Shown piece by piece: positions 34,081-46,655 of a stretch of DNA of 64,000 nucleotides. How positions within the stretch are numbered: the first letter of the stretch is position 1; each line of letters begins with the position of its first letter. The notes under the pieces were generated by a model that did no database searches, had not been told where the DNA came from, and saw nothing but the letters and a program-made list of their open reading frames with translations. Both the position numbers and the translations under genes were made by a program. This DNA is from Codonopsis lanceolata (Eukaryota; Streptophyta; Magnoliopsida; Asterales; Campanulaceae): positions 179,406,465 to 179,470,464 of the forward strand of contig CM028377.1 of NCBI GenBank assembly GCA_013146195.2. The letters run 5' to 3'.

Positions 34081-34589
34081 CGCCACTCGTTTCGTTAAAT
34101 AAATTGTAATTTTTGGATTATAATTTTTTATTTATATATTGTAAGTTATAATTATAAGATTTTTTTATTGAAAAAAAATTGTAATTTAGAGTTAAGACTC
34201 TTTTGGCTTTAGTTCATTGGTTGTCCCCCTTATTGTAAATTTTGATTATATTAATAAAATTGGTGAGGGTATCGTCCCTCCTTTTTTTACGAAATATTTT
34301 TGTTATTTTATAAAGTAGAAATTTTATAAAATAATTACTTTTGGTCACTTTTAAAAATTCAAAAAATATTTTATTCAAAGTTTACAAAGGTTTAAAGATA
34401 GTTTTAAAAAACAAAAAAAAAAACCATCAAATGTTCGAAAATAAAATATAAATAAATAAATTTTGGAACCGTGATTATGTGATCCGGATTCACGGTTGAG
34501 AACCGAACCGTGAAGGTTCACTGTTCAAATCTGGTTCTCCAAAACCTTTACCAAGAACCATGAATCGGAACCAGATGTGCATGCCTACC
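34081..34589. other. 3' part of the hAT relic, noncoding
   Basis: Contains complementary phrases GAACCGTGATT/GGTTCACTGTTC and ends near GTGCATGCCTAC, a hAT-like terminus. No TSD located. Confidence 0.35.
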
Positions 34590-34960
34590 GTTAACCCACC
34601 CGTCCCGACCTGAAATTACCCGACTTGATATCCAACCTGTTAACATTTTTTGGTCAAAACGAGTAGCTTGTTTCAACAACAAAAAAATTAACATGGTGGG
34701 TTAGGTCGGGTTGGGTTAAAGCGAGTCGAATATGTTACCCATTTTGACCCACTAGCTTATACTCTATAACTGTATGGATATTTTGGGGGGAAATCCTGGT
34801 TAAGACAGAGTGACCCATTTTAACTCATTACAGGTTATAACCCGATCTAATTCAACCCGACCTATTTCGACCCGTTTGATATTCAGGTTTTAATGGGTTC
34901 CAACCCGTTACAAGCTGTTACCCATCCCAACCCAACTCAACCCACCCAATTGTCAATCTT
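34590..34960. repeat. ACCCG/CGGGT-rich degraded element
   Basis: Dense GACCCG, ACCCGTT, GTTGGGTT and their complements, with TTAACCCACCCGTCCCGACC at the left and CCCAACTCAACCCACCC at the right. It resembles short non-autonomous hAT-type repeats of plants. Exact ends not found. Confidence 0.4.
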
Positions 34961-35671
34961 ATTAGGGATCCTAAGAGTACCTTAGGTATTCCTTTCAAGC
35001 AACGAAGCCATTGAAACACAGTTTGATATTGCTCTCCAAACCAAATTGGTCGTCGTCGTGCGTAATTTCTAGATAACAAAGAGAGGGGGCACAAACTTTT
35101 CTAGAGAGAGTTATATCCTAGAAGTTGAATTAAAGAAAAAAAATGAAGAAACTGACTTCTTTACCCCGTACGTGTTGTTCCACGTGCTATTTAACGTGAC
35201 AAATGAAATGGGCGTCTGGGATAGGGGCAATATCTATACATATATAAAATTAGAGGAATAAGTTTTGGAAAGTTCCCACCAAAAGTGACTTTCCAAATTT
35301 AGAAACACTTCTAATTTGTATAAAAGTCACTTTTTGTATTGGAAATTAAAAATAGAAAATGTCATTATTAGTGATGATTGGATAAATGATTCCAAAACCT
35401 CTTCGCATTCTTATTTAGTATATTAAGAAAAATATGCATAGAAGAAACATGAGAGATAACAAAAAAAAAATTTGGTCAATTTCTTTACATCAATATTCAG
35501 GCTAGGAAAAATAAAGATTGAATAAAACAATAATTTTGAAACTAAATCATATATACACACTTTGAAGTAAAACTAATTTACAGACAATCAATTGATAATA
35601 ATACCAAGATTTGACAATTTTTTCTCTATTTCATCATAACCAAAGTTATTATTGTAAAAAAAAAAATCTAT
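34961..35671. other. AT-rich noncoding DNA
   Basis: No gene. At 35233 a TCTATACATATATAAAA sequence could be a Helitron 5' terminus, but no partner end was found. Confidence 0.4.
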
Positions 35672-35778
35672 TGTTTTTTTTCCTAAGGGGGGCATGGGAA
35701 AGGATCGAACCTGAGACCTCACATTTTGTAAAGCCTCATGTCTACCACTGGGCCACCCCCTTAGGGGCGTAAAAAAAA
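35672..35778 (-). mobile_element. tRNA-derived SINE with target-site duplication
   Basis: On the minus strand it shows a pol III A box (TGGCCCAGTGGTAGAC, 35740-35755) and B box (GGTTCGATCC, 35702-35711), then an A-rich tail (GGAAAAAAAACA). It is flanked by ATTGTAAAAAAAA..ATCTAT at 35651-35671 and 35779-35796, a direct duplication differing only in A-run length. No tRNA cloverleaf or anticodon arm is conserved, so it is not a tRNA gene. Confidence 0.75.
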
Positions 35779-36200
35779 ATTGTAAAAAAAATCTATAAAT
35801 CGAGATATGACCAATATTTTGAGACATCTAACTACATGTAAAAAAATTGTAAACTTGATAATTTCTAATTTTTTAGTTACTTATACATGTTAAAAAATTC
35901 AGATATAAAAAAAGTAATAATGATGAAATTAATCAACATTCAGATCAAATTTGTTTGTTAGTTGAACTAAATCACGAATTAAAAATAATAAACGAGTTTT
36001 GAAGTTAAACATAGTTTTTGAAATATTTTTGGAAACATGAACATACCAACAAGTTTCCGATAAGTCGGTGGTCATAGCTTCCTTTGTCAGACTTTCTTTA
36101 GGTGGTAATCTTGAGGTTGGCCATCGCTGCAAAAAATGCGTAAAAAAAATTACAATGTGTGCTGAAACTATGGTGAAAGTGTTTTCTTTTTGTTTATATA
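35779..36200. other. AT-rich noncoding DNA
   Basis: Nothing recognised besides the right-hand SINE target duplication. Confidence 0.4.
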
Positions 36201-37780
36201 CTAGGTTATTACCCGTGCGATGCACGGTTGACTTAATGTTGTTTCTGAAACTTAATTTGGTAGATAAAATTTGTAAGTTATTTGAATGAACCAACAACAA
36301 AAAGATGTGCACATAATAAATAAATAAATAAATAAATAATGTGAGATCACACCGAATAATCAAACCGAAAATTTATGCGCTTTTTGTAGATAGAATTTGC
36401 AAGCTATTTCGTAGTAGTTGTTCGTGGTGTTGGTGCAACATGTTTAATTAAATTTGATAAAATCTATTTAAAATTTACTGAGTATTAGTAAAATAATAAA
36501 AATTAAAAAACTTTTACCGTGAGAATTGAGGAGTCCTAATCAAATTAAACTTGTCTAAATCAAATGTGATAAAATCTATTCGGTACAAACCGATTTTGTA
36601 AAAAAAAAATGGTAAATAAAAAAAATTACCATGAGAATTGAAAAGTTTTAATTAATTGAAATGTGTCTAAATCAAATGTGATAAAATCTACTCGAAAATA
36701 ATAAAAAAAACTTTTACCATGAAAATTTGGAGTACTAATAAATTGAAACACGTTAAAATCAAATGTGATAAAATCTATCTGGAATTAACCGATTTTGACA
36801 ACAAAAATTGGATGAAAAAAATAGAAAAGGTTTTACCATATATAAAGGAGGCACCAGTTTTAAAATCTATTAGACTTTAATTTTTGGCACAAAAAAAAAG
36901 AATTTATAAAGATATATTTAGTATCATACATATTGTTTTAAAGGAGGCACCAGTTTTAAAATTTATCAGACTTTAATAGTTTTAATCAATTGAAATACGT
37001 CTAAATCAAATGTGATAAAATCTATCCACAAATAAAAAACTTTTACCATGAAAATTTGAAGTATTAATCAAGTGAAACATGTTAAAATCAAATGTGATAA
37101 AATTTATTTGATATTAACCGATTTTAACAACAAAAAATGATTAAAAAAAAACTTTTACCGTGTATAAAGGAGACATTTGTTTTAAAATCTATCAGATTTT
37201 AATTTTTGGCAGGAAAAAAAAGAATTTATATAGATATATTTAGTACCATATGCATGATTTTAATAGTTTTTGTTTATTTGCAAAAATTGTTTATAATAAG
37301 ATTATTTTCTAAACTTGTAATAAATAATTAATTTTTTAATTAGAATAATTTGAAAAAAAACCCAAAAAATAAGGTAAATATTCAAAATTGATCATGTAGT
37401 CATGTAATTGAAAGATTAAAATCTATGAGAATTGATGAAATCTATCCGCAAAAAAATTACCATAAAAATTTAGAGTTCTAATTAAGTGAGTGTTTAATTC
37501 AAATGTTATAAAATATATTTGGTAATAACCGATTTTGGCCGAAAAAAAAAAGTAAAAAAAAAACAAAAAATCTTTTACCATGCATAAAGGAGGCACTGGT
37601 TTTAAAATCTATCCGGTTTTAATTTTTTGTGGGAAAAAATTATAAACTTGTATAGAAGGTGACACGGAGAAGTGCATAATTCCTTTAAAACTTTAAACGT
37701 ACAACATAAACTCGCCATGTGGTAGCAACGTCTTCTGTTTTAATAATAGTTAATACTGATAATTAATAGATTATTAACTA
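36201..37780 (-). mobile_element. Non-autonomous Helitron-like element with internal minisatellite
   Basis: On the minus strand the terminus is CTAG followed by T (36200-36204). It is preceded by 8 bases and the hairpin CCGTGC-ATC-GCACGG (36213-36227), the standard Helitron 3' end. The body contains repeated units of about 90-110 bp: CAAATGTGATAAAATCTAT, ACCGATTTT, TTTTACCATGA, and AAAGGAGGCAC..GGTTTTAAAATCTAT (36440-37640). No Rep/helicase is encoded. The 5' TC end is uncertain, probably near GCCATGTGGTAGCAACGTC at about 37715-37780. Confidence 0.6.
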
Positions 37781-37984
37781 ATAATTATATATTATATATT
37801 AGTAGAAGAACAAATAACATAGAATTATCCCATTGATAATTTGTATAAATTAAAAATTATAAAAATAAAAAGAGATGGAAATAGAAGAGTTTTAGTAAAA
37901 TTAAACTTGTATAAATTTCATAGGATAAAATCTAGTTTAATTAAGCGATATTTGAAAAAAAAAAAAAAACCCCCCAAATCCTAA

Positions 37985-38225
37985 ATCTCTATCTGAAACT
38001 TAATTTGATAGATAAAATTTGCAAGCTATTTGAATGAACCAATAACAGCAAGATGTCCACATAATTAAAAAATAAATAAATAAATAAATAACGTGAGATC
38101 ACACCGAACAATCAAACCGAAAATTCATGTGAATTTCGTAGATAAAATTTGCAAGCTATTTCGTAGTGGTTGTTTGTGGTGTTGGTGGAACACGTTTAAT
38201 CAAATTTAATTAATTACTAAATAAT
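37985..38225 (-). mobile_element. Second partial copy of the Helitron-like sequence
   Basis: It repeats 36240-36475 with few changes (GAAACTTAATTTG, GTGAGATCACACCGAA, TTGCAAGCTATTTCGTAGT), but lacks the terminal hairpin and CTAG. Confidence 0.6.
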
Positions 38226-38247
38226 CAATTTCAACGAAAAATTACTA

Positions 38248-38251
<4 letters not shown>

Positions 38252-38293
<42 letters not shown>
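38252..38293. repeat. (TA)n microsatellite
   Basis: About 21 TA dinucleotides, followed by short TTTA and TTA runs. Confidence 0.95.
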
Positions 38294-38295
<2 letters not shown>

Positions 38296-39439
38296 ATTTA
38301 TTTATTTATTTATATTATTATTATTATTATTTACTTCATTTAATTTTTTTCTGCATAAAATCCTAAGCCAATCTTTCAAATTTCAATTACCCATACATAT
38401 GATCAATTTTAATATTTACATTATTTTAGTTTTTTTTTTCAAAGTATTATAATTAAAATTTTCAATTAGTTATTACAATTATATATATTAGGGATCCTTT
38501 ATGGTTTTTCTCTTTTTTCTTTTCGAAATGACATCACCGACCTAAGGTTATTTCCCTTCGATTTTTTTGTGTATATATATGCCGCCAATGTGATTTTTTA
38601 TCAATTTTTTAAATTGTATTGTATAACTTAATAGAGTTAAGGCAACAAATTGGTCTATAGTCTCAATTTTTAAAATAATTTCTTAAATTACAAAAAAATG
38701 ACCAATCCGTTCTCCGGTAATGTGGTTTTATGATTTCAACATTATAAAAACTTGAGTAAGACAGTGTTACTGTAATATCCTCAATTCCACATTGAATAGA
38801 TGTGAACTTGTATGTAATTTATAAAGTGACCACACACTACTACTGGGTACCAATATCATATATGAACTTTTGAATCGACTCAAGGTGCTACTACTTAGGT
38901 GGCTGGTGTGTGGATCGGAAGACAATGTGACTTGGTGATGCTACTCTTTCCCCAAGTTCAAGACATGGACACAATTCTAAGTGATGTCCCAACAATCAAT
39001 CTATGCTCGTGAGCAACTCCAAATATTATGCCCAAGCCAAATCCAAATATTTAAAATTGGATAAAAAGGAAATTATTCATGGATAAATAATTATTTAAAC
39101 CATGATTATAAAGTAGCTATAAAAACAAAGGAATAAAGTCTTTTTTCCTCTACAAGACAGTTTATAATGGAGAATTATACCCCCTACAATGTAGAAAGGG
39201 CATTGTAACTTGAAGATTCTTTTCACCATTGTGAAAAGGGCTGATGATGCTAAAGAAAAACATTGACTTTCGCCAAAAACATTTGTACACTCTCTAAAGT
39301 ACTTAGTACAACTAACTTTTGCAACATACCTTGGTCTACCCTCTTCTGTAAACACAAATCTCTCCCCCTACCGGACAAAAAGAAACATGGGAAGAAAAAA
39401 AAAGTCAGACCACATGTCAGCCATCACTTTCCGGTGAAG
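38294..39439. other. Noncoding; 3' side of the WRKY pseudogene
   Basis: 38770-39000 contains TGTAATATCC and TGGGTACCAAT phrases that recall a small LTR/TRIM fragment, but no pair was found. 39090-39439 would be the 3' UTR and downstream sequence of the WRKY-like gene. Confidence 0.35.
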
Positions 39440-40310
39440 TCAACCACCGCCAGCGGCGGTGGTCATAGCACTATTAGACAACCAAGAAAACGGCAAACTC
39501 GAAGTAAAATGATCTGACGAACATTCTCCGGTGGCCGATCCGACGAGTTCCTCCAAACCCTCGAAGAAATCATCACTCATGGCCATATCAGACACTCCAA
39601 ACTCATCGTCGTCATCATCTTCTTCCATCGTGTCTTCTCTCTCTCCCATGTTCTCTGCCTTCTCGGTCACCAGTGAGTGGCTCGCCGCCGGGGATACCGG
39701 CGGAGAGCAAGTGGGTTTGCTGCCCTCGTGACCGGATGAAGTGGGTTTCTGTCAGGTACTGCCGGCGAGTGAGTTCCGGTGAGTCGGCATGGGGTGGTTG
39801 TGCTCGCCGGTGTACGTGAGAATGTACATGCCCGGGTCGGATTTGTTTCGCTCAACTTGTTTTCGGGCCAAACAACCCTTTGAGGTGCTACATCTGTAAT
39901 ATCCCCTGTTCATCATACAAAAAAGAGAATTAAATTTCCCACTCATTTTCCCGAGAAAGTGACAGAAAATAAGCTGAGATTAAATTAGCTCAGGTCCCAA
40001 ATGTGTAATTTATTGCACTTAAAGAATGACAGAACGTATGGAAAAGGGTTAATGATTCCAACATAAAATTTTCTGGATTACTAAAGCTCGACTCAGCCTC
40101 TGTCTCAATTACTTGAGATCGACAATAAAAGTTTCTAAATTCAAACGATAAATTTAGTACTAAAAAAAACAAATTAAGGAGTGAGCTTTGGAAATCTACC
40201 TTGGGTAGGGAGAACCCTTGATGGGTTTTTGTCCATATTTTCTCCAAGACCACATATCAGTAGACAGGCCCTCAGCAGGAACTTGACAGACCTTCTTTAA
40301 CCGGTTCTTC
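39440..40310 (-). pseudogene. WRKY22/27/29-like (group IIe) transcription factor, 5'-less and with a nonsense codon
   Basis: Two exons are visible. Exon 40310-40200 encodes [14 protein letters not shown] and [17 protein letters not shown], then a GT donor. After an intron of 294 bp, exon 39905 onward encodes [19 protein letters not shown] and GEHNH, completing the C-X5-C-X23-H-X-H zinc finger. WRKY proteins of this group bind W-boxes and act in defence signalling. The conserved A-G-S-T-R-Q-K is broken: the Arg codon CGA is TGA (39752-39754). Beyond it the frame stays open to TGA 39440-39442, with an acidic DDDDDEFGVSDMAMSDDFFE tail typical of this subgroup. The first exon, about 130 residues in homologs, is not found between 40311 and 41735, and beyond that lie retroelements. 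It is either a pseudogene or a gene with a very long first intron. Confidence 0.88.
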
Positions 40311-41735
40311 CTGCAAGATAATAAATTGCAATAATGTAAATTAGTAAAATTAATTCAAACATAAATTCTCTTCTGTGTTTTACGAAACAGAAAAGGAAAG
40401 AGCTAATGAACTGCATGTGGGCATCTCCAAAAATTCCTAATTTTGCTTTAGAACAAACCAATTTTTTTTTTACTGATTCTTAACTAATTTTGAGTTATTT
40501 GAGTAAAATCAACTTCTTGTTAAATCGATCTTTAAGTTATGGTTATGTTGTGTTTGTTATCTTTATTAATTAATGATAAGATTAGTTTGGTTACTTTCAA
40601 AGTTTCAAAACATGTTATCTTTATTAATTAGTGATAAGATTAATTTTGTAAGTTTGAAATTTCAAAACCAAAATTAATGTTAACAAAATTTATCGTAAAC
40701 TAATTAATTTTGGTAGAAAAAAGGATTTTTTTTTAATAATTCATAGAGAGTGACACGTGGCAGCACCAAATTCTTTTAAAAAATTAAGCAGTTAACAGAA
40801 AGCCGCCACGTGGCAGCAGTGGCTTCTGTTTTAGTTATAGTTAATAGATATCAACTAAAACAACGTGGTTTTATGAGTGTGTTTACCGGGCCACGGTCCA
40901 AAAGTTATCCATAGCACAGTTTAAACCAAATTTTCCGATGTCTATCAATCGATTGTTTGAATTTTTGATTCATTTTCCTTGACACATCTTCTACATTTTA
41001 TTTTCCTTGGTTATATACTATTTTAATTATTTTTTCTTTATGTCTGATTTTTAAATTGAACCATAATACTTGAATTATTTTTTAAAAATTACCAATTTTG
41101 AAGAGTGTAGTTTTTAAGGTTTTATGACAAAACATGTTAGTATATCACAAACAATTTGCCCTTTGTCTGATATTATATGCGCTAATTTTTTTAATATTAA
41201 TGTAACTTTTATTTATATATATTTATTTGTATATATTTTAATATCATTTTTTAATACGGGAAGCACATCAGTAAATTTAGATTTTGTTAAGACTCCAGAG
41301 TAGAGAATGAGAGAAAGTGAACCTCAATTCTATTGTTTACAATTGGAATTGTGAGCTTCAATGTAAATTTTATTGTTTATATTCAAAAAAAATATTAGTA
41401 TTGGAATTGAGCTGAAATTCTTAATATTTTTATTCTATAAATTGATTTTTTTTTCTAAAGGTAAAACATTTTTAAACCTAAAGACTCTTGATTTTCATTA
41501 ATTTTTTTATTGCTATTAATTTGCTTATACGTTTATATTTTTAATTGAACTCTACATGAGAGCTAAACAAAATAATTTTATTTTTAATGTTACAAATATA
41601 TGATATTCAATTATGATTATTTTAAAAAAACTTTATTAAGAATAAAGCTGATCAAGTTGATACTAACATAGCGCCATAGACACAGGCACAAATACCCCAT
41701 CTCTAACAAAGAGAGCACCGTCTATTAAGACTAAC
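40311..41735. other. AT-rich; expected position of the missing WRKY first exon
   Basis: A clear AG acceptor (TTGCAG) sits right before the WRKY exon at 40311-40313. No coding exon follows upstream on the minus strand. 40750-40860 resembles 37640-37770 (CCACGTGGCAGCA, GGCTTCTGTTTTA), so it is probably another Helitron-like end. Confidence 0.45.
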
Positions 41736-42284
41736 ATGCTTTTCAGGACAAATTTTTGTTTTGCCTTACCTTTATGGAAACGTCAAGATAAATTGATTCT
41801 TAATAAGCTTATCTCCTCTCTATCTCCATCTGTCACCACCTTCATCTCCAAAGCCACAACAACCCGCTCAGCCTGGGTCATTCTATACGATTCTTTTGCT
41901 ACGCCTAGCAGGGGCCGCATTAAACAAGTGAAACAAGTACTCAAATCGATTAAACAAGGACAACAATCCATCACGGACTACCTGAATGCCATTAAAAGCA
42001 AAGCTGATGAACTGGCCCTCCTTGGGTCTCCAATGGATCATGAAGATCTTCTGGACATAATCCTTGACAATCTCGGACCTGAATATTCCGATTTGGCCCG
42101 TGCTATTCAAATGCGAGAGACCTCTGTTTCGTTTAAAGAACTTCACGACAAACTACTCAATTTTCAAGTCCGTCATAGCCCTCCATTGTCGGCACCTTTT
42201 ACTCAGGCCACGTCGCATCCGGAAATTTGTCCGACTCAAGGACTGCTCCCTCATCCTTCTGCTCATCCATGGCGTTCAACCTAG
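41736..42284 (+). pseudogene. Copia gag fragment
   Basis: About 180 codons without interruption. LWKRQDKLILNKLISSLSPS, ATTTRSAWVILYDSFATPSR and ITDYLNAIKSKADELALLGS are the conserved gag core of plant Copia elements (retrotran_gag/UBN2 type). It lacks its N-terminus and the zinc knuckle, and no LTR or pol is attached. It ends just before a new LTR at 42296, probably cut by that insertion. The Copia at 19554 lacks exactly this region, so the two may be related, but that is inference. Confidence 0.75.
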
Positions 42285-42295
42285 TCCACTGTTCA

Positions 42296-43640
42296 TGTGA
42301 CACCCCGCTCCTTCGTTAGCTCGGTTTGCGTGCTATACTTGCACTTCTTTCTTTGTCGATTGTATGTTTGGTTTGCGAGAGGGTCTAGATGTGTATGAGA
42401 GACCACATTAAGACCAAAGCACTATTAAGGGACTCCATATAGTTGTTGACTTGCTAAAGTCACAAGTCGTGACTCGACGATAGTCGGAATGCGACGCGAT
42501 TGAGGTTTGTTTATGCGTTTTTGTGTTCGTGGACCTCGGTTTGGTCCTAGACCTTTATAAGATGGTTTATTAACATTTTTAGATGTGCTAGACTTCAAGT
42601 TGGAGGTGTTCCTTAAGTCTATCGATGATTTGGAAGCTTTGGAGATAGTGTTCGTCTCTATCGCGTAGTTCGGGGATCGAGCCGTGTAATCGTCTCTTCT
42701 TTGGGACTCTTATTTCCCTAGTTGTTATTCAACTTCCTAAGAAGTATTTAAGCTTCTTCATTATCCCTTATACTTGCCTTAAAAGTCTCCTTTCATTGCT
42801 CGTTCGATTGCGAGTTCATTCGTCGTTCCGGTTGCACGTTGTTGCACCTCTTCCCGGTTTCGCTCCGAGTTGTTTCGGGAGTTGTTCGGGTATGTTTCCG
42901 ACTTGTTTTGAGTTGGGTTAGACCTTAGAATGGTTTCCCATAAGTTTGGGACCATTTAGGACATGTTTAGACCTAGTTCAAGGGCTAAGCGAGGCGCTTG
43001 ATCGAATTTTGACCACTAGCCCGCCTCAAGAGCTGAGAGCATTGCAAAATCAACCCAAGCCCCAGTATCCCAGGCGCCCACCTGGACTTTAGTGAGGTGC
43101 CCGCCTCAACATCGAGTACCACCTCACGGGATTTTTCCCTGTTTTCTTTGTTGTGCGACTTTTTGCTCCTAAACTCTATCCAAAACCTTTTCTAAACCCC
43201 ACTTAAACCTCCACTAACCCTCCTTACTTATACCCTAACATCTCTAACAAGTTTTAAGTGTGATTAAGTGAGTGCATTAGTTGGATTATTAAGCCCAAAT
43301 TAGATTTTTAAAGGACCACAACATAGTGACACTTGTCCCACTCAGATTTTAAACCTTTAAACACCACAAATCGATGTTTGACCCTCATTCCTCTCCTCAC
43401 TCTCCAAGAACGAAATTCATCTTCTCTCGAAGCTCTCCCATGGCTTCTTGAAGCTAACCTCTTGGTCCTCCATGATCCTTCCCTCATTTGCTCAAGCCAC
43501 CTTCACAAGAAGTGTAGAACTTGAAGAGTAGATCATTTCCTTCCGAACCAGTTTTCTCATTTGCTTTCTTTGGTGTAGAATACAAGTAGGTTACTTCTTC
43601 TTCTTTGAATTTTGTACTCATTGATCTAAGGAAAACAAAC
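42296..43640 (+). mobile_element. Chromovirus-type LTR, 5' portion (LTR family T, copy 1)
   Basis: Starts TGTGACACCCCGC. From 42870 it matches two other LTRs in the window (52933 and 62790): TTTCCGACTTGTTTTGAGTT, GGTTAGACCTTAGAATGGTT. It then contains GC-rich AGGCGCCCACCTGG..GAGGTGCCCGCCTCA boxes and the TTCTTGAAGCTAACCTCTTG region. The match stops near 43640. Confidence 0.65.
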
Positions 43641-45369
43641 TCTATGCTAGTTGAGTCTCTATTCTTTGAGGAAGAAAGAGAGAGCTGGGTACTCGATCCT
43701 CTACCCAGCCAACTTGACCAACCAACTACCTCTACCGGCGCCCCGATACTCAGCTGTCAACCCCATCTATTCTCCTCGGGTCATCTACTCGGAGGAATTC
43801 ACCACCTCGGAGGAGTCTATCCCTCGGGAGGAGCCTCAAAATCGGGAGGAGCCGAGCCGGGACCCCAACTCCTCCTCCTCCTTCACCCTTTAACTACTCA
43901 CGACCCATCCACACCTTCTTCACCACCCCAATCCCAACCAACTTCTTCAACCACACCCACGGCCCTTAGACCTGCTGCTGCCAAGTTCCTCTTCGAACTT
44001 TTAAATTAGAAGAATCTATTCACCCTTCTCATCAACCTCCTCAGCCTTCCTTTCAAAAACCAAAATACCTCTTCTACCACTGCCCCTTCTTTACGGTTCT
44101 CTCTGGGAACCCATTCCCCAATCCTCCTATCGGTGAAAATTCGACGATATGGAAGCTGAACTCCCACCAACACCATCTCCACCATCCCATAACCATTTCC
44201 TCTTCCACCAAAACCATACCAACCCAGACTCTTCTTCTTCCCGCCTCGAACTCCCCCTCTTGACGCCCTTGGGGCTGGGACTACGCCTCTGCTTAGGCAC
44301 TATTCACGTGGCCAAGCATCTACTTTCCAATCGGCTTGACCAATGCGAAGTTTTGTCGAAGCTAGATGCCATCTACCGGCTACTGGCGAGGCTCACAAGC
44401 TTCCATAACATATCTACCTTCTACCTGGCGACCCGCTGCGGCGGCCAAGGCCGGCGATCGGTTGCAAATACTCTTCGGCGTTTCAAGAGGATATCGGACT
44501 CGCTTTGGGCAGTGCGACACGACTTCACCGTGTCAAGATCAACATCGCAGCGGCTCAGCGAGATGAAGGGCGTAAATATCATCGGTTCCATTTCTCACAC
44601 TATTCACGCCATCACTCTCCATCTCACGATCGTACTCTATTATGGAACTCAACAACCTCGCTCGAAACTACGCTCATGGCGTTATGAATGCCAAGCAGGA
44701 TCGTGATCGGCCATCACGGAGGAGAAACAAATGAGATCTATCAACGAGAATCTTTGATGGAAGAGAAACGGCAGTCTTCGTGAAGAAGCTGGACTGGATT
44801 CTCGTTCCACGGACCTCAATGATCCCCGATCAGATGCCGAATACCAAAGAAGAATAGAAGAGCTAGGCGAGAAAGAAAGAAAAGGAGGCTGGAACAAGGC
44901 AAGCGAGGAAAAGACCTTGGTAGCTTTTTGTATCTTTTCTTCCTTTCCTTTGTATTTATCTTATTTTTGAAAACTACGTCGAATGTAAACATCTTGTTTA
45001 TAAATACTGAGATGATTACTTGTTTTCAAAAATTATATTGTTTAAATTCTTCTTTGCTTTATTGCTTATCTTAATTAGAATTTAAACATTCGGTTTAAAT
45101 TAACTTAAGCTAACTGTGTTATTCTTTGACTCTCTTATTCTTGTATGCACTTAGATTAGTCTCTTGCATCGGGGTGTTATTACGTTCAATAGAGGCATGT
45201 CTACCGATTACTTAATATATATAAACTTTCTCGGACATGCTATTATCTATTAAATAGTTTGCTTTAAAACCCTCATTTGTAGTAATGATGACCCGGATAT
45301 AAATAGGAGGAGATTGTTGATTCTTATGTTAAATTTATATCGATCGATACATTACATTAGTTTTATACT
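43641..45369. other. Degraded retroelement-like sequence, unclassified
   Basis: 43650-44000 is Ser/Pro/Glu-rich in several frames (VIYSEEFTTSEESIPREEP). 44150-44700 has shifting open frames without a recognisable domain. 44900-45300 is AT-rich spacer-like sequence. Frames change so often that assembly error is as likely as decay. Confidence 0.35.
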
Positions 45370-46655
45370 TGATGGCTAATCGGTGCGTATCGATTAGCGT
45401 GGCTTGCTGTATAGAACTTTGCTTGTATAGTTTTTGTAGGACTTTTCGGGTTCGGCGGAAGACTTTCTCGGCTTCAGGAAGACACAGCTCAAGCTTAAGA
45501 TCGGTAGACCTCGTGTCCGGTGATGCCTTCTCGTGTCCTCTCGGCCAGCTAGCTGGATTAATTCAAACTTATTTCCATATCTTATTTGAATTAATCCAAG
45601 TCTTTTCGAGACATGTCAAGCGTAGAAAGCAAGCAACTTCAGCAGGCGGGGAAGACCTTTTCGTCTGAGCGATTAAACGATAAGCGGGCTGTCCCCTACT
45701 TTTTGCTTCATCTCTCGGATCGACACCAAATCGCCCACCTTTTGAAGATCTCGAAATGATTACTGCTCTGATATACGTGAAGAGCGAAATTCCTTGATTG
45801 ACGACCTCATGCATTTAATGCATTTATGAATAAATTTGTTGAAGTCTTCGTCTTCTCCAAGCGGATCTTTTGAAATGCACACACTTTAAATCGCCATTGA
45901 AGGCTGGATCAAAGAGACAAGCATGCAGAATCAATCGAACACTTAAAGAATTGCTCACGAATCTACACAACTCCAAGTCTTTCGGTTCGGTGCATTCAAT
46001 AGATCCTCAACCAGATCTAGAAGTCTCGTCAACAACAAGAAGCGCTCTTCATCATTTATTGTTTTATTCTTCTTGTTGTTAACTTCCATTAACTATATAC
46101 TTGCAATTAAATATCTTGTATTCTGAGATATTTAATTCCCTAGACAAACACAAGTCAATATTTTGTACACGATCCATTAGGGATATTCTTTGTAATTGAT
46201 CTAAGTGGAAAACATAGTGCACAATTTAAATCCAAGGTTAATTGGCTGCCTTGGTGGTGGGCGTAGCACTCATTATAGTGTGAACCATCCCAAAATACTT
46301 GTGTTATTTCCTTCTATTTGTCTATTACTTGAGCTGCCTAGTTTCATTGTTTATATTATCCATTTAATGAGAACTTAGTAATGTCACGTAAAAGGTCTAG
46401 GTAGTCCTTATCGGCAGACACAGGAACAATTTTCTTGAAGGTCTTCGCTACTTGATTCTTTTCATAGATTGCAAGTAACTTTCAAGAAACTTACTTTAAA
46501 AGTTTTAAAGTGTTAATAAGCTATTCAACCCCCTTCTAGCTTATTATTGTGCTCATTGGGACCCACAATTGGTATCGAGCCTTACTCTTGAAAACAAGTT
46601 TTCCAAGATTAAACTCTTGAGAGATACGACATAATGGCACAAACACACTATATCT

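Noticed and set aside
35233..35300. Helitron 5' terminus (TCTATACATATATAAAA)
   Set aside because: No hairpin plus CTRR end in the proper orientation was found downstream on the + strand. The 36201 end belongs to a minus-strand element.
35688..35768. tRNA gene on the minus strand
   Set aside because: A and B boxes are present, but the stems and anticodon loop do not form a cloverleaf. TSD and A-tail indicate a SINE.
38770..39000. Possible TRIM or small LTR (TGTAATATCC start)
   Set aside because: No matching second LTR, primer site or TSD seen.
41883..42146. Minus-strand frame opposite the Copia gag
   Set aside because: Shadow of the + strand gag, which carries the conserved motifs.
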